Source: Flammeovirgaceae bacterium UBA2366 (lineage in GTDB: Bacteria; Bacteroidota; Bacteroidia; Cytophagales; Cyclobacteriaceae). Taken from it: a DNA stretch of 64,000 nt. Below the pieces are notes generated by a model, which was not told the origin of the DNA, searched no databases, and worked only from the letters and a program-made list of their open reading frames with translations. The stretch covers positions 558,001 to 622,000 of the forward strand of contig DDTK01000011.1 in assembly GCA_002344065.1 (NCBI GenBank), read 5' to 3'. Shown here in pieces: positions 40,550-49,004 of the stretch. A program made the translations under genes and the position numbers. Positions within the stretch are counted from its first letter, which is position 1, and each line of letters starts with the position of its first letter.

Positions 40550-42835
40550 TCATTTTAATCTATATCGAAAACCAGCGTAAAACATTCTCCCAAAAATTGG
40601 TCCCCATACCATAGAGGTGTCAAAATATTGGCTAAACGGAAGATCAGCCGCGACAATGGGATTATCCAACGTAAAATTGTTGAGGTTTTCAACACCCAGG
40701 TAAACACTCCACTTGTCCTTAAAGTCCTTTGAGATTTGAGCATTCATTAAGAAATAATCGGAAGAGTATGATGACAATTGATATTCCGGAATATTCTGCG
40801 AAGTGTCAGGTATGCGTTGTCTTCCCATCCATTGCACGGTGTAGTCAAACTTCCACTTGTTTTTTGTTTCATACGCCAGGTTTACAAATGCGCGGTGCTC
40901 CGGAATGAGTGGTCGCACTAATCTGCCTTCCGTATAATCAGTCTGTACGTTCAGCCAGCGATAAGCCATTCGTAAATCAAACCTGCGTATCAACTCATAG
41001 TCAACCTGAAATTGAAAACTGTGAGAAAATGACTTACCATTTAGTCCGAAAAATCTTGCTTCTCGTGCTGTGTTATCAAGATCAAGAACAGCCTGATTTT
41101 CAAAATCCGTAAAGAAGTAATCCACGGTGATCGCACCCGAGCGATAATCCAATGTAAAATCCTGTGCCATATTAATACCAAAGTTCCATGCCTGATCAGG
41201 CCTGAAGCCATATGCCTTGTTACCTTGTAAATCTGCAAATACGATCTGCCGCGATGACGCTAACATACCTGTATTTTCAGTTAATATGTTTGCAACCCTA
41301 ATCCCTCTTCCTGCCGACAAGCGTAATGATGTCGTTTCCGTTACATTGTATTTGAAATGAACACGAGGTGTGAACAACGTTCCAAACAAATTATGATAGT
41401 CTACACGGGCGCCCACTATCGCAGAGAAATTTCCAAGATTATCGTAGTTGTATTCAGCAAAAATTCCTGGCACAACTTCAGTACGATCAAATGAAAGAGT
41501 ATTTTGAAAACTTCCGTTAAAATTAATCGGCAGGATGGAGTTTGTTAGTGATTCCTTAAATTCATCATACAAAAAACTTATACCTGTCTTAAACTTATGA
41601 CTTGTTGTTCCGATTATGGACTGATAGATTAAGTTAGCGTACATTGACTTCTCATCCGCTCTATGTTCATTGAATCCATAGTAACTGTCATGCTCATGCT
41701 GAAGGGCAGAAAGCTGTAGCCCAATACTTTTGTAGGGCTTACCGGTAAATTGATAACCCAACTTTCCCCAAGCTTCGTACCGAAGTGTATTAATTTCAAA
41801 TCCGTAGCGGTTGGTTGTAAGTTTATCCTGTTCAGGATCAAAATTAGTCTGCCCACCTTGTTTTATATCGGTTAATACTTTAACACCGAACTGACCCAGC
41901 AAACCTTTGTTGTTGTTATATACCCATCGGTTTATGGCGTTGAGCTGCGATCCGGTTGGAAAATCCAGAAATGAATCATCATTGCTATCCATTTCAAAGG
42001 GACGTGTGCTGCCATGAAGCAAAAATGTTGTCGCCCATTTATCGCTTGTTTGTGCCGTGTAGTTAATATTCAATTCAGACCGGGCAGCATTATTCACATA
42101 ACCGTTGATGTATAAACGCTCACTCTCCTCAGGCTTCTTCATCTCCACATTAATCTGACCAGCGATGCTTTCATAACCATTAATAACCGACCCCACTCCT
42201 TTGGTTACTTGAATGGAGTTGATCCATGATCCGGGAATGAATTGTATTCCCTGGCTTGAAGCCAGACCGCGCACACCCGGCATATTTTCAATGGATATCA
42301 TCGTATTGGGTCCTGATAAACCGAGCATTTGAATTTGTCTCGTACCGGTAATGGCATCTGTAAAGGCCACATCAACGGATGGATTGGTTTCAAAACTTTC
42401 AGACAGGTTACAACATGCGGCTTTGAACAATTCTTTCTCCGTCATGATAACGGTATTGATGCCTCGCGCATGATCTATTCCTGATGAAGGTCTCCACCCC
42501 ACTACAGTCACTTCCTGCAAGTATTCATCAGAAACTAGGGTTACTTTAATGCGGGTTTGATTGGCGATGGCTAATGTATCGGATTTATAACCAACATAAC
42601 TCACCACCAGCTTTGTGAAGCCCTCCAACCGATCAATCATGAATACTCCATTACTACCGGATGTAGTACCTGAAGTAGTACCCATCCAGACAATATTGGC
42701 GCCTGCCAATGGTTCATCAACACCCTTGACATTCTTCTCTACTACAACGCCCATCAGTTTCTGCGCATTCACTGAAATGGAATACAGCACAACCGCCAAC
42801 ATTATAGCGATTCTAAAATTTGAATTTCTGAACAT
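40550..42835 (-). CDS. TonB-dependent receptor, probable metal uptake
   Basis: 761 aa outer-membrane receptor. Signal peptide (IAIMLAVVLYSISVNAQ), a carboxypeptidase-like regulatory domain at 28-115 (LMGVVVEKNVKGVDEPLAGA), a plug domain (SFETNPSVDVAFTDAITGTR ... GVGSVINGYESIAGQINVEM) and a 22-strand barrel ending in FGRMFYAGFRYRLK. Encoded with a heavy-metal-associated protein five bases upstream and a HYC_CC_PP protein before that, so the substrate is most likely copper or another soft metal. It is shorter than SusC-type receptors and there is no SusD partner. Confidence 0.9.
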   Translation of the reverse strand: MFRNSNFRIAIMLAVVLYSISVNAQKLMGVVVEKNVKGVDEPLAGANIVWMGTTSGTTSGSNGVFMIDRLEGFTKLVVSYVGYKSDTLAIANQTRIKVTLVSDEYLQEVTVVGWRPSSGIDHARGINTVIMTEKELFKAACCNLSESFETNPSVDVAFTDAITGTRQIQMLGLSGPNTMISIENMPGVRGLASSQGIQFIPGSWINSIQVTKGVGSVINGYESIAGQINVEMKKPEESERLYINGYVNNAARSELNINYTAQTSDKWATTFLLHGSTRPFEMDSNDDSFLDFPTGSQLNAINRWVYNNNKGLLGQFGVKVLTDIKQGGQTNFDPEQDKLTTNRYGFEINTLRYEAWGKLGYQFTGKPYKSIGLQLSALQHEHDSYYGFNEHRADEKSMYANLIYQSIIGTTSHKFKTGISFLYDEFKESLTNSILPINFNGSFQNTLSFDRTEVVPGIFAEYNYDNLGNFSAIVGARVDYHNLFGTLFTPRVHFKYNVTETTSLRLSAGRGIRVANILTENTGMLASSRQIVFADLQGNKAYGFRPDQAWNFGINMAQDFTLDYRSGAITVDYFFTDFENQAVLDLDNTAREARFFGLNGKSFSHSFQFQVDYELIRRFDLRMAYRWLNVQTDYTEGRLVRPLIPEHRAFVNLAYETKNKWKFDYTVQWMGRQRIPDTSQNIPEYQLSSYSSDYFLMNAQISKDFKDKWSVYLGVENLNNFTLDNPIVAADLPFSQYFDTSMVWGPIFGRMFYAGFRYRLK

Positions 42836-42840
42836 AACCC

Positions 42841-43200
42841 TTAATTGTCATCCATTCCTTCGTGATCGTGATCACGATATAAACAACAAAAAGGAAGATC
42901 AGCATAAATGGTATCCTTCGCCTTTACTTTATCCGTATCATGACCAACGGCTGCTACCAACTCATGGATTCTCTGTTCGGTTATTTTAGAAGGACTATAG
43001 ACTACTGAAAGATTTTTGGTTTTAGCATCCCACTTTGCAGTCTTGATGCCTTTGTAATCGAGTGCTGCTTCAATGCGCTCTTTGCACATACCGCAGTTTC
43101 CATAGACTTTAATATTTGCCGTAGCTACTTTCGATTTTGATTGTGCAAAAGCAACGACAGAGCTGATCAGAAGAAATAGGATAATGATTTTTGTTTTCAT
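42841..43200 (-). CDS. Exported heavy-metal-associated (HMA) domain protein
   Basis: 119 aa with signal peptide (MKTKIIILFLLISSVVAFAQ). The HMA ferredoxin-like fold carries the metal-binding loop GNCGMCKERIE (the GxCxxC of copper chaperones), then ALDYKGIKTAKWDAKTKNLS. The C-terminus LPFCCLYRDHDH adds a Cys/His cluster that may also hold metal. Being exported, it would pass Cu(I) or a similar ion in the periplasm to or from the receptor encoded next. Confidence 0.9.
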   Translation of the reverse strand: MKTKIIILFLLISSVVAFAQSKSKVATANIKVYGNCGMCKERIEAALDYKGIKTAKWDAKTKNLSVVYSPSKITEQRIHELVAAVGHDTDKVKAKDTIYADLPFCCLYRDHDHEGMDDN

Positions 43201-43272
43201 AAAAATGTTTACGATTTAAGAGTTGAATAAAAATGATACTGCAGAGATGCAGCAAACTACTTTTGATGGAAT

Positions 43273-43680
43273 CTAAACCATCAAATTGTGACCATCGTAA
43301 AAAAGAAAACTGCAATTAACCTTGAATAAGGCTTCGGGTGGAGGAATATAATTGTCTAAGTAAGTATTAATACTCGTTTTATCGATTATTGAAACAGATT
43401 CTAACTGATCATTTACTGTTCTGATGGAGAATAGTGCAGGAGCATCTAAAACTAAAGAACCCGCAAATGACTGATTATCATCAACTTTAATGATTTCATG
43501 TTCATCCTGACAACATCCTGAATTTTCTGGGATAATGCGGCTACAGGGGCATTTTTTGGCCTCAAAACTGAAGATTTCCGCGGATTTTGCCCGCCCCATG
43601 CAGTAGTGTGTGGTTTTTGCCACACCCACTGTCAGGAGCAGGTAAATACACGTGAACGCTATGGCAAAAAGCTTATTCAC
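43273..43680 (-). CDS. HYC_CC_PP family protein
   Basis: 135 aa. An N-terminal signal/membrane segment (LFAIAFTCIYLLLTVGVAKT) runs into THYCMGR, followed by KKCPC, the CCQDEHE pair and a late IPPPE: the HYC, CC and PP motifs for which the family is named. These Cys/His clusters suggest metal binding in the periplasm. First gene of the metal unit. A perfect 8-bp hairpin, TTTGATGG/CCATCAAA, at 43262-43285 spans its stop codon and may attenuate or protect the downstream mRNA. Confidence 0.82.
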   Translation of the reverse strand: MNKLFAIAFTCIYLLLTVGVAKTTHYCMGRAKSAEIFSFEAKKCPCSRIIPENSGCCQDEHEIIKVDDNQSFAGSLVLDAPALFSIRTVNDQLESVSIIDKTSINTYLDNYIPPPEALFKVNCSFLFYDGHNLMV

Positions 43681-43786
43681 TGTGCATGAGAGAACCCTAA
43701 AGTACGCCTGTTGGTTTCAATTTTCCTAAAGATTTTCAGAAACTTTGTTCATGGCTAAAAAATGCCCTTTTTTGCTCAAAAACGAA

Positions 43787-44437
43787 ATGTTGGAGGATAA
43801 TTACAAGCAGCGTGGTCTACGAAATAAACTGGTTAAAATACTCCAAAACAAGGGTATAAAAGACCCTAACGTGTTGCAAGCCATTGGCAAGGTTCCCAGG
43901 CACGTTTTTTTTGATAATGCCCTGCTTGAACACGCTTATCAGGACAAGGCATTTCCTATCGGGGAAGGCCAGACCATTTCTCAACCTTATACTGTAGCCT
44001 TCCAGACAGAAAAGCTGGAAATCAAGCCGGGTGATAAAGTTCTTGAAATAGGCACAGGATCGGGTTATCAGGCCTGCATTTTACTGGAACTGGGTGCGAA
44101 AGTTTATACAATTGAATACAACAAAAAGCTTTACGAAACAGCAAAGTCATTTCTGCCAAAACTGGGGTATAAACCATTCTTTTTTTATGGCGATGGATCA
44201 AAAGGTATTTCCGCAAAGGCTCCCTTCGATAAGATTATTGTAACGGCTGGCGCACCCGTTGTTCCGGATGCACTGATTAACCAATTAGCCGAAGGTGGGA
44301 TTTTAGTAATACCCGTAGGTAATCGCGAAAAGCAAGTGATGTTGAAGATTCGCAAAAAGAATGGTCAGCTGATAAAAGAAGAGTTTGATTACTTTAGTTT
44401 TGTGCCGCTACTGGGTGAGCAGGGTTGGAAAAAATAG
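43787..44437 (+). CDS. pcm: Protein-L-isoaspartate O-methyltransferase
   Basis: 216 aa from ATG 43787 (MLEDNYKQRGLRNKLVKILQ), which matches the usual start of the family; in-frame ATG 43751 and TTG 43745 would add 12-14 residues. Class I methyltransferase: the family motif FPIGEGQTISQPYTVA, SAM-binding VLEIGTGSGYQACILLELG, and DKIIVTAGAPVVPDALINQL. It repairs isoaspartyl residues in aged proteins. Downstream genes follow in the same direction, beginning 25 bases later. Confidence 0.93.
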   Translation: MLEDNYKQRGLRNKLVKILQNKGIKDPNVLQAIGKVPRHVFFDNALLEHAYQDKAFPIGEGQTISQPYTVAFQTEKLEIKPGDKVLEIGTGSGYQACILLELGAKVYTIEYNKKLYETAKSFLPKLGYKPFFFYGDGSKGISAKAPFDKIIVTAGAPVVPDALINQLAEGGILVIPVGNREKQVMLKIRKKNGQLIKEEFDYFSFVPLLGEQGWKK

Positions 44438-44461
44438 TCTTTAGTCATTAGTTAAAATAAA

Positions 44462-44983
44462 ATGCCAAGAAAAAAGAAGTTTCCCCGTGAATCGTTTGTG
44501 AGCATGACTGAGTTGGTGCTACCTAATGATACCAACACCTTAAATAATTTAATGGGCGGAAGACTCATGCACTGGATGGATATTGTATCGGCCATCGCAG
44601 CGCAAAAGCATTCGAACCGGATTGTTGTAACCGCATCCGTTGATAATATTTCGTTTAAACATCCCATTCTTTTGGGTAATGTAGTCACGCTTAAAGCCAA
44701 CGTAACCCGTGCGTTTAACTCATCCATGGAGGTACGCATTGATGTAGATGCCGAGGATATTCCTTCCGGAAAAAAGATGGAGAGCAATAGTGCATATTTT
44801 ACTTTTGTTGCTGTTGATCAAAGCGGCCGCCCGATTGATGTGCCTGAAATTGAACCTGAAACTGAAAAGGATAAAGAGTTTTACAATGGCGCCCTTCGAA
44901 GAAGACAATTACGCCTTATACTGGCCGGACGTATGAAACCTCAGGATGCCCACGAATTGAAATCTATATTCGACATTGAGTGA
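44462..44983 (+). CDS. Acyl-CoA thioesterase (hotdog, YciA/BACH type)
   Basis: 173 aa single hotdog domain: TNTLNNLMGGRLMHWMDIVS (G-G-x-x-M-x-W-x-D motif), ASVDNISFKHPILLGNVVTL and SAYFTFVAVDQSGRP. It hydrolyses fatty acyl-CoA in the cytoplasm. Its stop overlaps the next gene's ATG (ATGA at 44980-44985), so the two are coupled. Confidence 0.92.
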   Translation: MPRKKKFPRESFVSMTELVLPNDTNTLNNLMGGRLMHWMDIVSAIAAQKHSNRIVVTASVDNISFKHPILLGNVVTLKANVTRAFNSSMEVRIDVDAEDIPSGKKMESNSAYFTFVAVDQSGRPIDVPEIEPETEKDKEFYNGALRRRQLRLILAGRMKPQDAHELKSIFDIE

Positions 44984-45372
44984 TGAGTTTACAGCGGGAG
45001 GCCATTGAACAAACCTTTACAGAAGATCTGTATAAAATTCCTGGAAGAGTAATTATACTGCTCCCACAAATCTGGTCAGCCCTCAGTCCAAACGAAATTG
45101 AATTGTTAAGCAAAATTCTTGGCGCTGTAAAACTTAAAATGGCGCAGGTACAAATACTTGTAAAAGAGAAAGCGGATCTGGCCGAACTGCAAGTCTTTAA
45201 TCCACCTGTTGTCTTATCATTTGGGAGTAAAATACACCCGGTAAATACGCCTTATCAGGTAAGCAGCTGGAGCGGTATCAAGATGCTTCAGGCCGACACT
45301 TTAGGGGCATTCGATGAGGCTAAAAAGAAACAATTATGGATAGCTCTTCGGGAGCTATTCAACCAAGGTTAA
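44983..45372 (+). CDS. Hypothetical protein, possible clamp-loader psi-like
   Basis: 129 aa, soluble, no signal. Key stretches: VIILLPQIWSALSPNEIELL, LGAVKLKMAQVQILVKE and ADTLGAFDEAKKKQLWIALR. The late (L-x-x)-N/A-x-x-x-K/R-x-x-L-W pattern and the early ILLP resemble the psi subunit (HolD) of DNA polymerase III, but similarity is weak and judged by eye. ATG is coupled to the thioesterase stop. It overlaps the next small gene by 37 bases. Confidence 0.7.
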   Translation: MSLQREAIEQTFTEDLYKIPGRVIILLPQIWSALSPNEIELLSKILGAVKLKMAQVQILVKEKADLAELQVFNPPVVLSFGSKIHPVNTPYQVSSWSGIKMLQADTLGAFDEAKKKQLWIALRELFNQG

Positions 45373-45536
45373 TTCAGCCATCCAAACCTCAAATTCTGTT
45401 AATTTTGGTCGTTTTTGCAGGTTTTACCAGTTATTCTATCTTTGCGCTGCTTTTAAAGGCAGACTATGAAAATAAGCCTGTATTCGTTACACAACAGGCA
45501 TTAAGAACGCTGACAGAAAGTAGAAAAATTAACTGA
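45336..45536 (+). CDS. Small single-span membrane protein
   Basis: 66 aa, one hydrophobic helix at about 19-41 (ILLILVVFAGFTSYSIFALL), and a polar C-terminus (KADYENKPVFVTQQALRTLT). It overlaps the 3' end of the preceding gene by 37 bases in another frame and ends 22 bases before hppA. The clean membrane helix and the otherwise empty gap favour a real gene. Function unknown; association with the pyrophosphatase is possible but unsupported. Confidence 0.55.
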   Translation: MDSSSGAIQPRLIQPSKPQILLILVVFAGFTSYSIFALLLKADYENKPVFVTQQALRTLTESRKIN

Positions 45537-45558
45537 ATCGATAACCTTAATTCGTAAC

Positions 45559-47859
45559 ATGGAAAATTTACTCTATTACCTTCCGGTATTTGGTGTGCTG
45601 GGGATCATCTTTGTTTTATGGAAAAGTGCCTGGGTTAACAAGCAGGATGCCGGCACTGATAAAATGAAAAAAATTGCAGGCCACATTGCCGAAGGTGCAA
45701 TGGCATTCTTAAAAGCTGAGTACAAAGTACTGGCTGTATTTGTTCTTTGTGTAGCCGTACTGCTAGGGGTTACTGCCAATACTGAAACATCATCTCCATT
45801 AGTTGCTGTATCATTCATCTTAGGCGCATTCTGTTCAGCATTAGCCGGCTTTATTGGGATGCGTGTTGCCACGAAAGCCAATGTACGCACAACCCATGCG
45901 GCTCGCACAAGCTTAGGAAGAGCACTTGAAGTTGCTTTTGCAGGTGGATCTGTAATGGGTATGGGTGTTGTTGGTCTGGGGGTTCTTGGTCTCAGCACAT
46001 TATTCATAATTTATTCAAGCATGTTTGGGATTGACACCCAGGCAAATCTTACACAAGTAATTACGATCATTACTGGTTTTTCATTTGGTGCATCATCCAT
46101 TGCCCTCTTTGCGCGTGTGGGTGGCGGTATCTATACAAAAGCAGCCGATGTTGGCGCTGACCTTGTAGGTAAAGTGGAAGCTGGTATACCAGAAGACCAC
46201 CCACTAAACCCGGCTACTATTGCCGATAACGTGGGTGATAACGTAGGGGATGTTGCCGGTATGGGTGCCGACCTTTTTGAATCATACGTGGGCTCTATTA
46301 TCGGTACTATGGTACTTGGAGCCGCCTTTATGGTTCCCGGTTTTGTTGATAACTTCAATGGACTTTCGGCTGTATTGTTGCCATTAGTATTAGCCGGTGT
46401 AGGTATTGTGATGTCATTCCTCGGAACTTTCTTTGTTCGCGTGAAAGAGGGTGGTGACCCACAACGGGCACTAAACATGGGTGAGTTTGTTTCATCCGGA
46501 TTAATGATTGCTGCATCTTATTTCATTATTACCTATATGCTACCTGAACAATGGTCATTTACTGATCCATTGTATACCGATGAAAACGGTAACAACGTAG
46601 TGCGCACAATGACAGCCCTGGGTGTTTTCTGGGCAACCGTAATAGGTCTTATTGGCGGACTATTGGTAGGTCTGATTACAGAATACTATACCGGTATGGG
46701 TAAGAAGCCAGTGCTGTCGATTGTAAGGCAATCTTCTACTGGTGCAGCAACCAACATTATTGCTGGCCTTGGAGTAGGCATGATGTCAACCGCGCTTCCC
46801 ATCATTATCATCGCACTGTCCATTATTGGGGCTTTTCATTTTGGAGGACTTTACGGTATCGCCATCGCTGCGGTAGGTATGCTTTCCAACCTGGGTATTC
46901 AATTAGCGGTTGACGCCTACGGACCAATTTCTGATAATGCCGGTGGTATTGCCGAAATGTCTGAACTTCCTAAGGAAGTTCGCTCACGCACCGATAAGTT
47001 GGACGCTGTTGGAAATACCACAGCTGCTATTGGTAAAGGTTTTGCCATCGCTTCAGCTGCCCTTACAGCCCTTGCTCTTTTCGGAGCGTTTATGACTACG
47101 GCCAAACTTGGTTCAATTGACGTATCAAAAGCCAACGTAATGGCTGGTCTTTTCATTGGTGGTATGCTTCCATTTGTCTTTTCAGCGCTTGCTATGGGTG
47201 CCGTTGGCCGTGCAGCCATGTCGATGATTGAAGAGGTGAGAAGACAATTTACTTCTATCCCTCAATTGAAGGCAGCGCTGGAGGTGATGAAGCGAAACGG
47301 AGATAAAGCAAAAGAAGAGTGGTCGAACGAAGATCAAAAAACTTTCGATGAAGCCGATGGAAAAGCTGAGTATGGTAAGTGTGTTGAAATCTCTACTCAA
47401 GCTGCTATTCGTCAAATGGTATTACCCGGCCTTATGGCTGTTATAGCTCCGGTGCTGATCGCCTTCTTACCTGGCTTTGGTGTGGAATCATTAGGTGGTA
47501 TGCTGGCTGGTGTAACGGTATCGGGTGTATTGATGGCAATTTTCCAATCGAATGCCGGTGGCGCGTGGGATAATGCCAAGAAAAGCTTTGAAGAAGGTGT
47601 AGAGATAAACGGACAGAAGTACTATAAAAAATCAGAACCACATAAAGCAGCTGTGGTGGGTGATACTGTGGGTGATCCCTTTAAAGATACTTCCGGTCCA
47701 TCACTCAACATTTTATTAAAGCTGATGTCGGTGGTGGCCTTGGTTATTGCTCCACTTTTAGCCCCTGCCCCATCTGCAGAAGCTTCCTTAAAGGAAACCA
47801 AGCCTCAGATTGAGGTAGTGAGTGTTACCCCGCTTGAGAATACAGAAATTGCGGAATAA
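45559..47859 (+). CDS. hppA: Membrane-bound K+-dependent proton/sodium-pumping pyrophosphatase
   Basis: 766 aa, about 16 membrane helices. The pyrophosphate-binding acidic motifs are complete: GGIYTKAADVGADLVGKVEA, DNVGDNVGDVAGMGADLFES and near the end GDTVGDPFKDTSGPSLNIL. The segment DAVGNTTAAIGKG carries Ala where K+-independent enzymes have Lys (GNTTKA), so it belongs to the K+-dependent subfamily. Whether it pumps H+ or Na+ cannot be settled from this. It uses cytosolic PPi to energise the inner membrane. Ends at a strong terminator. Confidence 0.95.
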   Translation: MENLLYYLPVFGVLGIIFVLWKSAWVNKQDAGTDKMKKIAGHIAEGAMAFLKAEYKVLAVFVLCVAVLLGVTANTETSSPLVAVSFILGAFCSALAGFIGMRVATKANVRTTHAARTSLGRALEVAFAGGSVMGMGVVGLGVLGLSTLFIIYSSMFGIDTQANLTQVITIITGFSFGASSIALFARVGGGIYTKAADVGADLVGKVEAGIPEDHPLNPATIADNVGDNVGDVAGMGADLFESYVGSIIGTMVLGAAFMVPGFVDNFNGLSAVLLPLVLAGVGIVMSFLGTFFVRVKEGGDPQRALNMGEFVSSGLMIAASYFIITYMLPEQWSFTDPLYTDENGNNVVRTMTALGVFWATVIGLIGGLLVGLITEYYTGMGKKPVLSIVRQSSTGAATNIIAGLGVGMMSTALPIIIIALSIIGAFHFGGLYGIAIAAVGMLSNLGIQLAVDAYGPISDNAGGIAEMSELPKEVRSRTDKLDAVGNTTAAIGKGFAIASAALTALALFGAFMTTAKLGSIDVSKANVMAGLFIGGMLPFVFSALAMGAVGRAAMSMIEEVRRQFTSIPQLKAALEVMKRNGDKAKEEWSNEDQKTFDEADGKAEYGKCVEISTQAAIRQMVLPGLMAVIAPVLIAFLPGFGVESLGGMLAGVTVSGVLMAIFQSNAGGAWDNAKKSFEEGVEINGQKYYKKSEPHKAAVVGDTVGDPFKDTSGPSLNILLKLMSVVALVIAPLLAPAPSAEASLKETKPQIEVVSVTPLENTEIAE

Positions 47860-47877
47860 TTTTTATTACAAAAGTTT

Positions 47878-47907
47878 AAAACCCTGACGGTTCCGTCAGG
47901 GTTTTTT
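47878..47907 (+). terminator. Terminator of hppA
   Basis: AAACCCTGACG (47879-47889) pairs with CGTCAGGGTTT (47894-47904) around GTTC, then a T-run to 47907. Confidence 0.9.
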
Positions 47908-47934
47908 ATTTTAGCACCAAAAGACTCAATTTTT

Positions 47935-48366
47935 ATGAAGAAAGTATTGTTGACAGTCATCGTTTTGATCGCTGGATTTTCAGTATCTGCCCAACATTCC
48001 ATTCTCGGTAAATGGAAATCCATTGACGACAAAACCGGTGAAACAAAGTCTATAGTAGAAATATTTGAGCGTGGCGGACTTGTCTATGGAAAGGTTATCA
48101 AGATTTTCCCTAAACCGGGTGATGATCAGGATCCGGTCTGCAACAAATGTCCTGAGGATGACGATCGGTTTAAAAAGAAGATACTCGGCATGGAGATCAT
48201 CCAGGGAATGAAAAAAGATGGCAGTGAATACTCCGATGGCCATATTTTAGACCCAGAGGCAGGAAAAGTTTATCGGTGTAAGCTCTGGCTGGAGTCCAAT
48301 GATTTGAAGGTCAGAGGCTATTGGGGACCGGTATGGCGTACCCAAACGTGGAAAAAGGTATCTTAA
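47935..48366 (+). CDS. Secreted DUF2147 protein
   Basis: 143 aa with signal peptide (MKKVLLTVIVLIAGFSVSAQ). The mature part is a DUF2147 beta-barrel: ILGKWKSIDDKTGETKSIVE, VYGKVIKIFP, CNKCPEDDD, GHILDPEAGKVYRCKLWLES and LKVRGYWGPVWRTQTWKK. Function unknown; many members sit in the periplasm. The CNKC motif could form a disulfide. Transcribed alone after the hppA terminator. Confidence 0.88.
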   Translation: MKKVLLTVIVLIAGFSVSAQHSILGKWKSIDDKTGETKSIVEIFERGGLVYGKVIKIFPKPGDDQDPVCNKCPEDDDRFKKKILGMEIIQGMKKDGSEYSDGHILDPEAGKVYRCKLWLESNDLKVRGYWGPVWRTQTWKKVS

Positions 48367-48460
48367 CCACCTTAATAACTTTTAATCGATAAAACTACAC
48401 GCTAACCTTTAAAACAGGTTACCATATTTAAGCCTAATGGTATACAGGTCGAGCTCAGTA

Positions 48461-49000
48461 ATGGAAGAAAAAGAGATCTTCGAACGCATTTGTAAAGGCG
48501 ATGAAAAGGCTCTTGAAACGCTATACAAGAAGTACTACAGGATGATGACCAAGCTGGTCATTACCAATAGTGGAACAGAAGAGGAAGCCCGCGATGTTTA
48601 TCAGGATGCCCTCGTTGTTTTTTGGCAAAAAGCCACTTCCGGTAAGCTGGTGATGACCTCTAAAATCAGTACATATATTTACAGTATATGTCAGAACTTG
48701 TGGAGGAAGGAACTTGACCGTAAAAAGCGTCTCTCCCGTGAGGAAAAGGATGTTTCGGTTACTATTGATACCGAAAGTGAAGAGCGAAACAAAATAATTG
48801 CCCGTTGTATTGACCAATTGGGCGAAACCTGTAAAAAGGTTTTGATGTATTATTACTTTGAAGAAATGTCCATGCAGGATATCGCAGAAAAACTTGGATT
48901 TGCCAATACCGATACTGCAAAGACAAAAAAATATAAGTGTAAAAAGAAACTGGATGAATTGGTGAAGGCTCAATATTCTGAGCAGGATTTTTTAGATTAA
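48461..49000 (+). CDS. ECF-type RNA polymerase sigma factor
   Basis: 179 aa from ATG 48461 (MEEKEIFERICKGDEKALET); an upstream in-frame start would add eight residues. Region 2 reads YRMMTKLVITNSGTEEEARD then VYQDALVVFWQKA; region 4 reads CIDQLGETCKKVLMYYYFEE then SMQDIAEKLGFANTDTAKTK. Directs transcription of an unknown regulon. The partner five bases downstream has the layout of a membrane anti-sigma protein. A TAACCT/AGGTTA dyad at 48403-48421 lies in the promoter region. Confidence 0.9.
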   Translation: MEEKEIFERICKGDEKALETLYKKYYRMMTKLVITNSGTEEEARDVYQDALVVFWQKATSGKLVMTSKISTYIYSICQNLWRKELDRKKRLSREEKDVSVTIDTESEERNKIIARCIDQLGETCKKVLMYYYFEEMSMQDIAEKLGFANTDTAKTKKYKCKKKLDELVKAQYSEQDFLD

Positions 49001-49004
49001 GAAA

